Positions 34,549-41,448 of a stretch of DNA of 41,448 nucleotides are shown here, piece after piece. Source of the DNA: JAVXTH01 sp036641395 (GTDB taxonomy: Bacteria; Bacillota_I; Bacilli_A; Erysipelotrichales; Erysipelotrichaceae). Under the pieces are notes generated by a model that saw only the letters and a program-made list of their open reading frames with translations, did not search any database and had not been told where the DNA came from. The stretch lies in the NCBI GenBank assembly GCA_036641395.1, contig JAVWEY010000009.1, positions 1-41,448 on the forward strand, given 5' to 3'. Position 1 is the stretch's first letter. Every line of letters starts with the position of its first letter. Position numbers and translations under genes: made by a program.

Positions 34549-35343
34549 TTATTCTGGGTGAATTTCTAATTGATCCATAATATCAGGAGCATTGATTATT
34601 TCGTAATTTGGAATAATATCTCCATTTAAAAATAGTTTAATATTTTGATAAACTTCCCAGTTAACACTTGTATCCATTAATAAGCGATGATGACCGCCAT
34701 GAAAGATTAACAAGCGTTTTTTATTATGTTTAATTTTTTCAAAGGCTTGAATACTACTTTTAAGTGAAATTACTTCATCTTCATCACCATGCAGAATAAG
34801 AATTGGACACTCAACAAAAGCGATGTATTTTTTTAAGGATTTTACAGTATCACCAAAGGCCGCAAAGAAAGTTTTAGGTAGTTCTTTATATTTCTTTTCT
34901 TTTTTATCATTTCCTAAAAAAGAGGTAGCACTTTTTGTGATGATGTTGGTAATGTTTTCTACATTTACATAATTAAAAGCTGGTGCAATTAAGACGAGGC
35001 GATGAATCGGACAGGTTGCGGCTAGATAGGAAGCAATCACTCCACCCATAGAAAAGCCAACCATATCGACTTGGTAATCATTTAAGACATAGCGATCTAC
35101 TACTTCTTTTGCACGATTAACCCATTTCATCCAATCACAATCTTGTTCATCATCCATATCAAATAAATCAAACTGAATGACTTCAAAGCCATCTTTTTTA
35201 CCCCATGCAGCTAAGTTATCAAGTTCATGTTTTCTTCTTCGTCCATAACCATGGACGGTGATAATAACACGCTTTTTTTCAGGTTCATTAGGGGAAATAC
35301 GCTTTGTTAGCCCTTGAACATAATCCTTTAATCTCTCTAACAT
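34549..35343 (-). CDS. Alpha/beta hydrolase
   Basis: The 264-residue protein has the alpha/beta-hydrolase layout: VIITVHGYG as oxyanion region (about 26-34), nucleophile elbow GFSMGG (Ser98), acid in LHGDEDEVIS (Asp189) and His in GGHHRLL (His218 or 219). The Arg/Lys-rich GYGRRRKHELDN after the HG motif is unusual. Substrate unknown; esterase-like or thioesterase-like. On the minus strand GGAGGTGAG (35347-35355) fits ATG 35343, so the nine-codon in-frame extension upstream is rejected. It is transcribed divergently from the amidohydrolase-like gene and convergently with the ZnuA-like gene. Confidence 0.86.
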   Translation of the reverse strand: MLERLKDYVQGLTKRISPNEPEKKRVIITVHGYGRRRKHELDNLAAWGKKDGFEVIQFDLFDMDDEQDCDWMKWVNRAKEVVDRYVLNDYQVDMVGFSMGGVIASYLAATCPIHRLVLIAPAFNYVNVENITNIITKSATSFLGNDKKEKKYKELPKTFFAAFGDTVKSLKKYIAFVECPILILHGDEDEVISLKSSIQAFEKIKHNKKRLLIFHGGHHRLLMDTSVNWEVYQNIKLFLNGDIIPNYEIINAPDIMDQLEIHPE

Positions 35344-35372
35344 TGGCTCACCTCCACTATCTTCTATCACTT

Positions 35373-35381
35373 ATTATATCA
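35373..35381 (-). promoter_or_regulatory. Extended -10 promoter for the hydrolase (minus strand)
   Basis: On the minus strand TGATATAAT precedes the GGAGGTGAG site. A TATAAT on the plus strand at 35433-35438 probably serves the divergent amidohydrolase-like gene, though without a clear -35. Confidence 0.55.
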
Positions 35382-35470
35382 CATGGCTTCGATTACATAA
35401 AAATAAAATTAGTGTTTTAAGGTTGTTTGTCATATAATAGGATTACACTCACATCATGCGGGAGAATAAA

Positions 35471-36253
35471 ATGCGAACATATGTTAAGAAAGCAACCTTA
35501 TTAATTCGCAATATTCATAAAATATATCCAATGGATATTGTTGAGAAACAGCCATGTGTTGTAACAACCATTTCACATGCTTTTTTAGCGATTCATCATG
35601 ATTATATATTGGCAATGGGTGATGATGATCCGAGTTGTTATATTGATAAGGATACAATTATTATTGAGGGTAATAATTTAATTGCGGTGCCAGCTTTTAT
35701 TGATATGAATGTAAATTATCCGATTTCTTATGATTTAAAAGAACATCGTGATATTCTATTGAAGATGCGTAATCATATTCATTGTTTAAGTAATCGTGGT
35801 GTAACTACAATCCATGTTTTATCGAAAACAAATGAGATATTAAATAAAGAACAAACTAAACAACAGATTCAACTATTAGGTAAATCCCTTGAAATGGGAA
35901 TGGTTTATGATGTGCTGAAAGACGAGGAATGTGTTAATCCACTACTTGGCGAAATACCACATAGTGATACATTTACCCTTACAACTGGTGATATGAGTTG
36001 TGATGATATCTTATTATGTGCTCGTTTATTATATCGTCAAGGGATTCAAAGTAGCGACTTATTAAAAAGTTTAACGCTCAATCCGGCAAAAGCATTAAAG
36101 AGTGATCAAATTGGTGTTTTAGCCGTAAATAAACAAGCTGATTTCTTATTAATTCAAGCAGAAAGTATCGATGAATTATTTTCCCATATGGGATCTTCAC
36201 CAATCCAATCGGTATATAAAGCGGGAATTCTAGTCAATCACCATAAAAACTAA
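35471..36253 (+). CDS. Truncated amidohydrolase-like protein, probable pseudoenzyme
   Basis: The 260-residue product keeps the two ends of an amidohydrolase: an N-terminal beta-sandwich part leading to GNNLIAVPAFIDMNVNYP, and a C-terminal part TLNPAKALKSDQIGVLAVNKQADFLLIQ and SVYKAGILV. The family metal motif D-x-H-x-H after GFID is D78-M-N80-V-N82, both His changed to Asn. Typical members have 380-450 residues; most of the catalytic barrel, with its other metal ligands, is missing. No frameshift is seen. The HMGSSPIQSVYKAG end recalls imidazolonepropionase. GGGAG (35460-35464) fits ATG 35471 better than ATG 35456. An inverted repeat (36242-36250/36263-36271) spans the stop. Confidence 0.7.
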   Translation: MRTYVKKATLLIRNIHKIYPMDIVEKQPCVVTTISHAFLAIHHDYILAMGDDDPSCYIDKDTIIIEGNNLIAVPAFIDMNVNYPISYDLKEHRDILLKMRNHIHCLSNRGVTTIHVLSKTNEILNKEQTKQQIQLLGKSLEMGMVYDVLKDEECVNPLLGEIPHSDTFTLTTGDMSCDDILLCARLLYRQGIQSSDLLKSLTLNPAKALKSDQIGVLAVNKQADFLLIQAESIDELFSHMGSSPIQSVYKAGILVNHHKN

Positions 36254-36326
36254 TTCTTTTGTGTTTTTATGACAAATTTTTCAGCGATAAAAACATATGA
36301 TATAGAAACATACGGGGAGTGAACTT

Positions 36327-36794
36327 ATGGAAATATTAAGAATTGATAAGAATAAGAAAACAAATGTTCAACTAACAAAAGATTATCGTCCGAATCCAGC
36401 AATGGTAAATGAGTTTCAAACAATGTTTTTTACGTTAAAGTTAAATCATGTGGAAATAGTTGATCATGAATTGAACGATTTCGTGATTGATGATATGGCT
36501 CAATATTTAATTTTAGATGTTAGTATTCATAATATTACAAATGAAATATTGAGTATGTTTAAATATGATTTTTTATTGAGTTTTGATTCAGAAGAACCTT
36601 ATGAACCAGAAGATTACTTTGAAGTTGGTCATCAATTAGAAAATGAATATGCTTTAAAACCAAATGAAATGAAGCGCGGTAGAATTATTTATATTATCGC
36701 AAAGAGTGCTCATAAGATTACCTTTCGTTTTACGGAATATTTTGATGATGATAGTGAAGGTAAAACGTATCGTTTAAAATATGAAATTAAATAA
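36327..36794 (+). CDS. Hypothetical beta-rich protein (DUF4352-like fold suspected)
   Basis: A 155-residue acidic protein without signal peptide or membrane helix. The central part (AQYLILDVSIHNITNE, about 73-88) and KPNEMKRGRIIYII (about 112-125) follow the rhythm of DUF4352 immunoglobulin-like domains, which normally sit on secreted proteins; here the domain would be cytoplasmic. The resemblance is by eye and unproven. A GGGGAGTGA site precedes the ATG. Convergent with the MerR gene. Confidence 0.7.
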   Translation: MEILRIDKNKKTNVQLTKDYRPNPAMVNEFQTMFFTLKLNHVEIVDHELNDFVIDDMAQYLILDVSIHNITNEILSMFKYDFLLSFDSEEPYEPEDYFEVGHQLENEYALKPNEMKRGRIIYIIAKSAHKITFRFTEYFDDDSEGKTYRLKYEIK

Positions 36795-36795
36795 T

Positions 36796-36824
36796 AAGGA
36801 CGATTAAATTTCGTCTTTTATTTT
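36796..36824. terminator. Probable shared terminator between convergent genes
   Basis: AAGGACGA (36796-36803) pairs with TCGTCTTT (36811-36818), including one G-U pair, around a 7-base loop, followed by an interrupted T tract. It overlaps the stop codon of the MerR gene on the other strand. Confidence 0.5.
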
Positions 36825-37637
36825 AATTGGAATACGAATTTCTGTGATATATTCATTATCATCACTTACAGAATATAGATCGGATATATTAAGTTCATAT
36901 GCAGGTCCGATGATTTCATAATCGTGTTGATTGATAAAGGTTAACAATTTAATATAAGGTACTTTAAAATGCTCGTAATTACCTTTAAAATAGATGGTAG
37001 CGTATGTTACAGGCAAGATGGTACGATAATAGGGATCTTTTAAAGGCTTATTAACTAAAGTAAATAATGTTTGATTATGATAATATTCACCATTTTTTAA
37101 CTCTGTTTCATCGATGGTAGTACCAATTTGATAATTAAAGATATAATTTTTCTTCTTCATATATTGCATAAGTTTTTTGGTCGCAATATCTAACTGACTT
37201 AAATCACCAGGGGCATCAAGCTTCATTTCAATGATGTGTTGTAGTGGCTGATGGCGTAAAAAAACTACATCTACTTCTTGGCTACTTTCATTATAATCTT
37301 GAAAGACACGTAATTTATTGTTTATTTTTGCTTGTAAGTGTTTTAAGGAGCGAATCTTTTTTTCCAACTTTGCTTCTTGTTGTTTAAATAAATCAATGCT
37401 TTGTTTAACGTTTCGATGATTTAAATAACTTTTTATTTGGTTTAAAGGAACACCGATTTCTTTTAATAATAATATTATATCTAAGGTTGCGAATTCTTCC
37501 ATTGTGTAATATCGATAATGGTTATGTGGATCATAGTGATGAGGCTTTAATAAAGATATTTGATCATAATAAATTAGGGTTTGTTTACTGATTCCATGGA
37601 TTGCCGCCGTTTCTCCAATTGAATAGTTTGTTAACAT
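36804..37637 (-). CDS. MerR-family multidrug-type regulator with GyrI-like effector domain
   Basis: The 277-residue protein begins MLTNYSIGETAAIHGISKQT and continues LIYYDQISLLKP, the winged-helix start of MerR proteins, then a long dimerisation helix (about 75-115) and a C-terminal GyrI-like effector-binding domain (about 125-275), as in BmrR and BltR. Such proteins bind drugs or metabolites and activate an efflux gene by twisting a promoter with an over-long spacer. The divergent neighbour is a MATE exporter. In-frame ATGs further upstream (for example 37661) would place residues before the conserved start and have poorly spaced ribosome sites; ATG 37637 with GTGAT just ahead is preferred. 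Confidence 0.87.
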   Translation of the reverse strand: MLTNYSIGETAAIHGISKQTLIYYDQISLLKPHHYDPHNHYRYYTMEEFATLDIILLLKEIGVPLNQIKSYLNHRNVKQSIDLFKQQEAKLEKKIRSLKHLQAKINNKLRVFQDYNESSQEVDVVFLRHQPLQHIIEMKLDAPGDLSQLDIATKKLMQYMKKKNYIFNYQIGTTIDETELKNGEYYHNQTLFTLVNKPLKDPYYRTILPVTYATIYFKGNYEHFKVPYIKLLTFINQHDYEIIGPAYELNISDLYSVSDDNEYITEIRIPIKIKDEI

Positions 37638-37654
37638 ACTTATCACACTTTCTC

Positions 37655-37708
37655 TTGACATTATAGTTACTATATCCTTTATTATAGTTATTAGTGCATA
37701 AAATGCAA
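37655..37708. promoter_or_regulatory. Divergent MerR/MATE promoters with MerR-type palindrome
   Basis: Plus strand: TTGACA (37655-37660) and TATTAT (37680-37685) with a 19-base spacer, the length typical of MerR-activated promoters. Within the spacer is a perfect palindrome, TATAGT-T-ACTATA (37662-37674). Minus strand: TTGCAT (37703-37708) and TATAAT (37681-37686) with a 16-base spacer would drive the MerR gene, and the palindrome lies just downstream of that -10, suited to self-repression. The half-site TTATAGTTA recurs at 37682-37690. Confidence 0.75.
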
Positions 37709-37732
37709 GTTGTCTTGAAGGGATGTGTTTGT

Positions 37733-39079
37733 TTGAATTTAACATTTAATGAGTCGTGGAGTTATAAACAATTTATGAAATTTGTACTACCTTCGATCTT
37801 AACGATGGCATGTGTGTCGTTTTATTCGGTTGTCGATAGTTTCTTTGTTGCTAATTATGTTTCAACCAATGCAATGGCTTCGGTTAATATCGTACTTCCT
37901 TATACGAATTTAGTATGGGGAATTGCAGTAATGCTAGCAACCGGTTCTAGTGCTATTGTTGGTATGAAAATGGGGGAAAAGAAGTACCACGAAGCCAATC
38001 AAAAATTTTCCTTTATGACGTGTTTTTTACTTGTTTTATCATCGATTATGGCTCTTATTTGTTTATTCTTTATTGATGAAATTGTTTATTTACTTGGGAC
38101 AAGTGATTTGTTATTTAATGATGCAAAGGTATATATCTTTTTCTTAATTGTAACTTCTCCCATTTTAATGATTAAATTATATTTTGAATACTATGTACGA
38201 TTGGATGGGAAACCACAATTAGCATTATGGATGTCTTTAATTGGTCTAATTTTAAATATTATTTTTGATTATGTTAGTGTAGTGCATATGAATTTAGGTG
38301 TATTAGGAGCATCGGTATCAACAGCTTTATCGATTGCGATATCCTCTTTGATTGGGTTATATTATTTTACACTTGGGAAAAGTCATTTAAAATTTTGCCG
38401 TTTCAAACTTGATATGCCCTATATATTTCGTTCAATGTTTAATGGACTTGGAGAAATGCTTACAGAGATGAGCAGTGGCATTGTTGTTATTTTATTTAAT
38501 ATTTCAATGATGAATCAGGCTGGAGAAAATGGAGTTGCTGCCATTGGCGTTATTATGAATATATATTATTTCTTTATTTCTATTTATATGGGGATTTCAA
38601 GTGGAATGCAACCAGTTTTATCTTATAATTATGGGGCACGCAATAAAAAGAAGATGAAAGAGATGTTACGACAATGTTTTGTGGCAACGCTTGTAGCATC
38701 GATTCTAGTATTTGTGATTGCTCAAATGTGTGGTAATTTAATCATTGAATGGTATGTATCAGGAAGTCAAAATGTTATTGGACTGGCTGAGCATGGGAAT
38801 CGTTTATTCTCATTTTGTTACTTGTTTATTGGTTTCAATATCTTAGTTTCAGGTATTTACACTTCGATTGGTAAGGGCAAGGTAGCAGCACTGATATCAC
38901 TATCACGTTGTGTGCTATTTGTTTTAGTTGTTTTAAAATTTCTTCCAGATGTTATTGGAATTGATGGAATTTGGTTAGCTATTCCAATATCTGAATTAAC
39001 TACGATTGCTTTATCTACTTTCTTTTTATATGAATTCAAGAAGAATTATTTTGATTTAATAATAGAGGAAAACTTGTAA
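37733..39079 (+). CDS. MATE family multidrug/cation exporter
   Basis: The 448-residue protein has about twelve helices in two MatE halves; SWSYKQFMKFVLPSILTMA opens the first, and RSMFNGLGEMLTEMSSGI the second. SYNYGARNKKKMKEML matches the conserved YNYGA motif of MATE proteins. Starts are ambiguous: AAGGGATG at 37718-37725 fits the TTG at 37733, while the in-frame GTG at 37694 would lie at or before the transcript start. MATE proteins export drugs or metabolites with Na+ or H+. Control by the divergent MerR is strongly suggested by the promoter layout. Confidence 0.88.
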   Translation: MNLTFNESWSYKQFMKFVLPSILTMACVSFYSVVDSFFVANYVSTNAMASVNIVLPYTNLVWGIAVMLATGSSAIVGMKMGEKKYHEANQKFSFMTCFLLVLSSIMALICLFFIDEIVYLLGTSDLLFNDAKVYIFFLIVTSPILMIKLYFEYYVRLDGKPQLALWMSLIGLILNIIFDYVSVVHMNLGVLGASVSTALSIAISSLIGLYYFTLGKSHLKFCRFKLDMPYIFRSMFNGLGEMLTEMSSGIVVILFNISMMNQAGENGVAAIGVIMNIYYFFISIYMGISSGMQPVLSYNYGARNKKKMKEMLRQCFVATLVASILVFVIAQMCGNLIIEWYVSGSQNVIGLAEHGNRLFSFCYLFIGFNILVSGIYTSIGKGKVAALISLSRCVLFVLVVLKFLPDVIGIDGIWLAIPISELTTIALSTFFLYEFKKNYFDLIIEENL

Positions 39080-39103
39080 AGAAGAAGCGAAATGTGCTAT
39101 ACT
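39074..39103 (+). promoter_or_regulatory. Sigma-A promoter for the LCP gene
   Basis: TTGTAA (39074-39079), 18 bases, then TATACT (39098-39103) preceded by TGC, making an extended -10 as well. The -35 overlaps the MATE stop codon. Confidence 0.7.
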
Positions 39104-39135
39104 CGTAAGGAATTTAGGGGTACTGGGAGGTTTTT

Positions 39136-40560
39136 ATGAATCATTATATTAAACTTATAAAATCTAGTAAATTATTAATAGCAGCTATTGTATTATCTTT
39201 TATTATTGTCTTAACTGGAATCTATAATATCTTTCAATTTCAAAGTTATTTTCCAATGCGTTATACTATTTTAGTTTCTTTAGCAATTGTCTTATTTTGT
39301 GCATTATCTTTTTTATTAATTCTTAAAGGACCTAAAGTTGCGTTAATCTATAATATAATTATTGCAATTTTATTTAGTTTGGTAAGCGTTGGAGCAGGTC
39401 GCCTAGCAAGTTTTAGTGATCATATTTTAAATAATGGCGAAAGTGAATTAATGCAAATTGTTGTTTTAAAGAAATCAAATATTAATAAAGAAGATGATTT
39501 TTCTAAATTAAAGATTGGTTATGTAAAACCAGATACTTATGGGACAAAGTTTGCGAAAGATGTAATGATAGATGAAGATAAAACGAATGTTAAAAGCAAG
39601 AATTATAAAACATATGAAGATTTATATCAGGCTTTGATTGATAAGGAAGTTGATTTGATGCCAATTTCATCTTATGGACAAAGTCGTTTAAAAGAAAAGA
39701 GTATTGATTATCAAAAAACAACGAGAGTGTTGTTTGAAAAACGTCGTGATTTAAAAGCCGTAGCCGGTGGTAATAAGGATTTAACAAGTGATCCATTTGT
39801 AATGTTTGTAAGTGGGGTAGACTTAACATCGGGTGATATTACTTCTACAGGTAGTAGTGATGTTAATATATTAATGGCAGTGAATCCTAAAACTAAAAAA
39901 ATAATGATGCAGTCGATTCCTCGTGATTTGTGGAGTAAAATTCCATGTAATGATAATCTTCATACAAAACTTACCTATGCTGGTGCAACTGGTGGTGTGA
40001 ATTGTTCGATTGAAGCGATTCAGAATTATTTTGATGTTAAAATTGATTATTTCGCAAAGATTAATTTTGATGGAGTTCGTGATTTAGTTGATGCAATGGG
40101 TGGTATTAGCGTATATAGTGATGCAACCTATTGTGAAGGCAGTTATTGTTTTGTTGAAGGAGAAAATCAATTAGATGGAGAAAATGCTTTGATGTTCTCT
40201 AGAATTCGTCATGTACTTGCTAAAGGCGATGTCGCACGAGGAATTCATCAGATGGAAGTAATTCGTGGTGTTATTAATAAATTTTTAGAGAATCCAAGTA
40301 TGGATTATTTGAATTCTTTAATGGGTGCTGTCGAATCAAACTTTACAACTAATTTAGAACGTAATGATTTAGTTGAAGCCTTACAGTTATTGCTATCGAT
40401 GCAAGATGCGATATCAAATATGGAATCCTATTCAATTAATGGTGAATTTAAATGGAATACGGATGAAGTGAATGGTGAGTATTTATATTACTATTATCCA
40501 AGTGAGGGTGAAACAAAGGGAGTTCACAATCGAATTAACAATATTATCAAAGGAAAATAG
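39136..40560 (+). CDS. LytR-CpsA-Psr family protein with extra extracellular domain
   Basis: LCP proteins transfer teichoic acids or capsule from lipid carriers to peptidoglycan. The 474-residue product has three membrane helices (about 13-30, 43-63, 68-88), then an extra domain (about 105-205, with KIGYVKPDTYGTKFAKDVM and YEDLYQALIDKEVDLMPIS) that resembles a small solute-binding-protein lobe, then the LCP domain (about 222-385) with DVNILMAVNPKTKKIMMQS, IPRDLW, FDGVRDLVDAMGGI, FSRIRH and the Asp365/Arg368 region GDVARG. Pyrophosphate-lipid ligands (Arg, Asp) appear intact. A GGGAGG site precedes the ATG. It is monocistronic; a T-box unit follows. Confidence 0.92.
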   Translation: MNHYIKLIKSSKLLIAAIVLSFIIVLTGIYNIFQFQSYFPMRYTILVSLAIVLFCALSFLLILKGPKVALIYNIIIAILFSLVSVGAGRLASFSDHILNNGESELMQIVVLKKSNINKEDDFSKLKIGYVKPDTYGTKFAKDVMIDEDKTNVKSKNYKTYEDLYQALIDKEVDLMPISSYGQSRLKEKSIDYQKTTRVLFEKRRDLKAVAGGNKDLTSDPFVMFVSGVDLTSGDITSTGSSDVNILMAVNPKTKKIMMQSIPRDLWSKIPCNDNLHTKLTYAGATGGVNCSIEAIQNYFDVKIDYFAKINFDGVRDLVDAMGGISVYSDATYCEGSYCFVEGENQLDGENALMFSRIRHVLAKGDVARGIHQMEVIRGVINKFLENPSMDYLNSLMGAVESNFTTNLERNDLVEALQLLLSMQDAISNMESYSINGEFKWNTDEVNGEYLYYYYPSEGETKGVHNRINNIIKGK

Positions 40561-40588
40561 AAATGAAAATTGTTTCATGAAAAAAGTG

Positions 40589-40617
40589 TTGACGAATTAT
40601 TACATTAAGCGTATTAT
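40589..40617 (+). promoter_or_regulatory. Sigma-A promoter of the T-box/metN unit
   Basis: TTGACG (40589-40594) and TATTAT (40612-40617) are separated by 17 bases, directly ahead of the T-box leader. Confidence 0.75.
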
Positions 40618-40623
40618 AGGTAT

Positions 40624-40906
40624 TGTATAAAATGACGTTGAAAAGAAGAGTAAATAGATAAGCTTTTAAAGAGAGTTCTTCAATGGTGAGAGAAGAATAA
40701 AGATAACATATCTGTTGAAAATGGTCTTGGAGTTGTGTGATTGAGGCAAGTGTTTGCTTAGATCATGACGGGAGCGCCCGTTATAGCGATAAAGTATAAT
40801 CTGGAAACAGACGTACTTGATGAGATTGATATCGTGAGATATCGATAAACTTAGGTGGTAACACGAAGCATATAGCTTTCGTCCTTGCAAGGATGAGAGC
40901 TTTTTT
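40624..40906 (+). promoter_or_regulatory. T-box riboswitch, methionine specifier (AUG)
   Basis: Leader RNA that senses uncharged tRNA. Stem I has the AGTA bulge motif (40649-40652), AGAGAG (40670-40675), the distal stem TTCTTC/GAAGAA (40676-40681/40692-40697) with GGTGAG (40685-40690), and a specifier loop GAAA-ATG-G with ATG at 40721-40723. A stem ACGGG/CCCGT (40768-40781) lies in the middle region. The T-box core TAGGTGGTAACACG (40852-40865) contains TGGT, whose last U pairs with the discriminator A of tRNA-Met. A terminator ends it. The downstream metN and the AUG specifier agree. Stem boundaries were drawn by eye. Confidence 0.88.
40874..40906 (+). terminator. T-box intrinsic terminator
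   Basis: AGCTTTCGTCC (40874-40884) pairs with GGATGAGAGCT (40891-40901) with two G-U pairs around TTGCAA, then six Ts. The competing antiterminator would use the T-box core upstream. Confidence 0.88.
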
Positions 40907-40925
40907 GTTTATCAGGAGGTAATTG

Positions 40926-40985
40926 ATGAAAAACTTAGCACACTATAAAACAAGTCGAATGTGTAGGATGGGAGGAATAAAATGA
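40926..40985 (+). CDS. 19-residue leader peptide coupled to metN
   Basis: AGGAGGT (40914-40920) with ideal spacing precedes ATG 40926. The peptide is MKNLAHYKTSRMCRMGGIK, and its TGA overlaps the metN ATG as ATGA. It lies after the T-box terminator, so it is made only on read-through. It has three Met codons including the start, and the metN ribosome site (GGAGG, 40971-40975) lies inside it. It may be a coupling or second-layer leader, or the remains of a longer gene. The family is unknown. Confidence 0.5.
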   Translation: MKNLAHYKTSRMCRMGGIK

Positions 40986-41448
40986 TTACATTAGAACATG
41001 TATCAAAAACATTTGATACAGCAGCCGGTGATGTTCATGCGGTTAAAGATGTTAATCTACAAATAGAAGCACAAGAAATATATGGAATTATCGGTTTCTC
41101 AGGGGCAGGTAAATCAACCTTAGTTCGTTGTATCAATTTATTAGAGAGACCAAATGAAGGTAAAGTAATTGTTGATGGAAAAGATTTATTAAGTTTAAAT
41201 GAAAAAGAACTTAGAAGTGTAAGAAAAAAGATTGGAATGATCTTTCAGCATTTTAACTTAATGAAAGCCAGGACGGTTTATCAAAATATTGCTTTTCCAC
41301 TTAAAGGTAGTGGCTTATCAAAAGATGAAATGGATAAAAAGATATTGTCATTGTTAGATTTGGTTGATTTAAGAGATAAAAAAGATGCTTACCCATCTCA
41401 ATTATCTGGAGGTCAAAAACAACGTGTAGCGATTGCAAGAGCACTAGC
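40982..41448 (+). CDS. metN: Methionine ABC transporter ATP-binding protein (5' part, runs off the window)
   Basis: The visible 155 residues show a complete run of ABC ATPase motifs: Walker A GFSGAGKST (about 38-46), Q-loop IGMIFQHFNLM, and signature LSGGQKQRVAIARAL at the window edge. The start MITLEHVSKTF and the NLLERPNEGKVIVDGKDL pattern fit the MetN subgroup. Walker B and the C-terminal NIL/ACT-like domain lie outside. The AUG-specific T-box upstream supports methionine uptake. metI and metQ are expected downstream but not visible. Confidence 0.93.
   Translation, partial: MITLEHVSKTFDTAAGDVHAVKDVNLQIEAQEIYGIIGFSGAGKSTLVRCINLLERPNEGKVIVDGKDLLSLNEKELRSVRKKIGMIFQHFNLMKARTVYQNIAFPLKGSGLSKDEMDKKILSLLDLVDLRDKKDAYPSQLSGGQKQRVAIARAL

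Noticed and set aside
36242..36271. Inverted repeat CATAAAAAC/GTTTTTATG spanning the stop codon of the amidohydrolase-like gene
   Set aside because: A 12-base loop, a single G-C pair per end and no T tract after the stem make a terminator doubtful; mentioned only in the gene entry.
37638..37745. Longer MerR start (to 37745)
   Set aside because: It would run through the promoter/operator region and overlap the MATE gene; MerR proteins begin at the YSIGE-type segment.
1..41448. CRISPR arrays, tRNA, rRNA, prophage genes
   Set aside because: No spaced direct-repeat series, cloverleaf sequences, rRNA segments or phage structural genes were seen; the only mobile-element signal is at the left edge.

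Overview
The window is low-GC, AT-rich DNA with strong AGGAGG-type ribosome binding sites, sigma-A-like promoters and Gram-positive gene sets: murG-murB-divIB, asp23-fakA, radC-mreC-mreD-minC-minD-spoIVFA/B, and a methionine T-box ahead of metN. This points to a Bacillota (Firmicutes) genome, most likely a gut-type lineage near Erysipelotrichia; the class is an inference, not something read from a marker. TGA is used as a stop and TGG as Trp, so the code is standard. A run of ten Ns at 6141-6150 is a scaffold join, so the blocks left and right of it are not proven to be adjacent.

Layout. 1-690: 5' part of an IS200/IS605-type tnpB on the minus strand, with its upstream region holding a tandem repeat and a hairpin. 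710-3519: cell-wall/division genes murG, murB, divIB. 3553-5702: asp23 and a FakA/YloV-type kinase subunit, closed by a terminator. 5703-6411: AT-rich gap region with the Ns. 6412-19169: four very large signalling genes, namely a REC-GGDEF*-EAL-PAS-REC-GGDEF protein, two paralogous soluble multi-PAS hybrid histidine kinases, and a membrane Cache-PAS-PAS-GGDEF-GAF protein. 19234-23193: MFS transporter, recG, rnc. 23240-26798: D-Ala-D-Ala carboxypeptidase, PatB-type C-S lyase, cation/Ca exchanger. 26849-28105: a 38-residue membrane peptide, a membrane-anchored protein, radC. 28102-33498: mreC, mreD, minC, minD, an AI-2E-family permease, then a SpoIVFA-like/SpoIVFB-like pair, the order known from Bacillus but without mreB. 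33539-36824: an atypical ZnuA-like lipoprotein, a convergent alpha/beta hydrolase, an amidohydrolase-like pseudoenzyme and a small beta-rich protein. 36804-39079: divergent MerR regulator and MATE exporter with a palindrome in a 19-bp promoter spacer. 39074-40560: LytR-CpsA-Psr protein. 40589-41448: T-box (AUG specifier), a 19-codon leader ORF, and metN running off the end.

How the genes fit together. Most of the window is envelope growth and division: precursor synthesis (murB, murG), divisome (divIB), elongasome (mreCD), site selection (minCD), wall trimming (dacA) and anionic polymer attachment (LCP). The central signalling block looks like a self-contained c-di-GMP network: two hybrid kinases, a protein with two receivers that combines synthesis and breakdown domains, and a membrane diguanylate cyclase. 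No HPt protein or DNA-binding output is encoded beside them. The most unusual items are this block, a cysteine-rich C-terminal module shared by its two c-di-GMP proteins, two pseudoenzyme-like genes that have lost canonical metal-ligand histidines, and two short peptides (38 and 19 residues) with strong ribosome binding sites.
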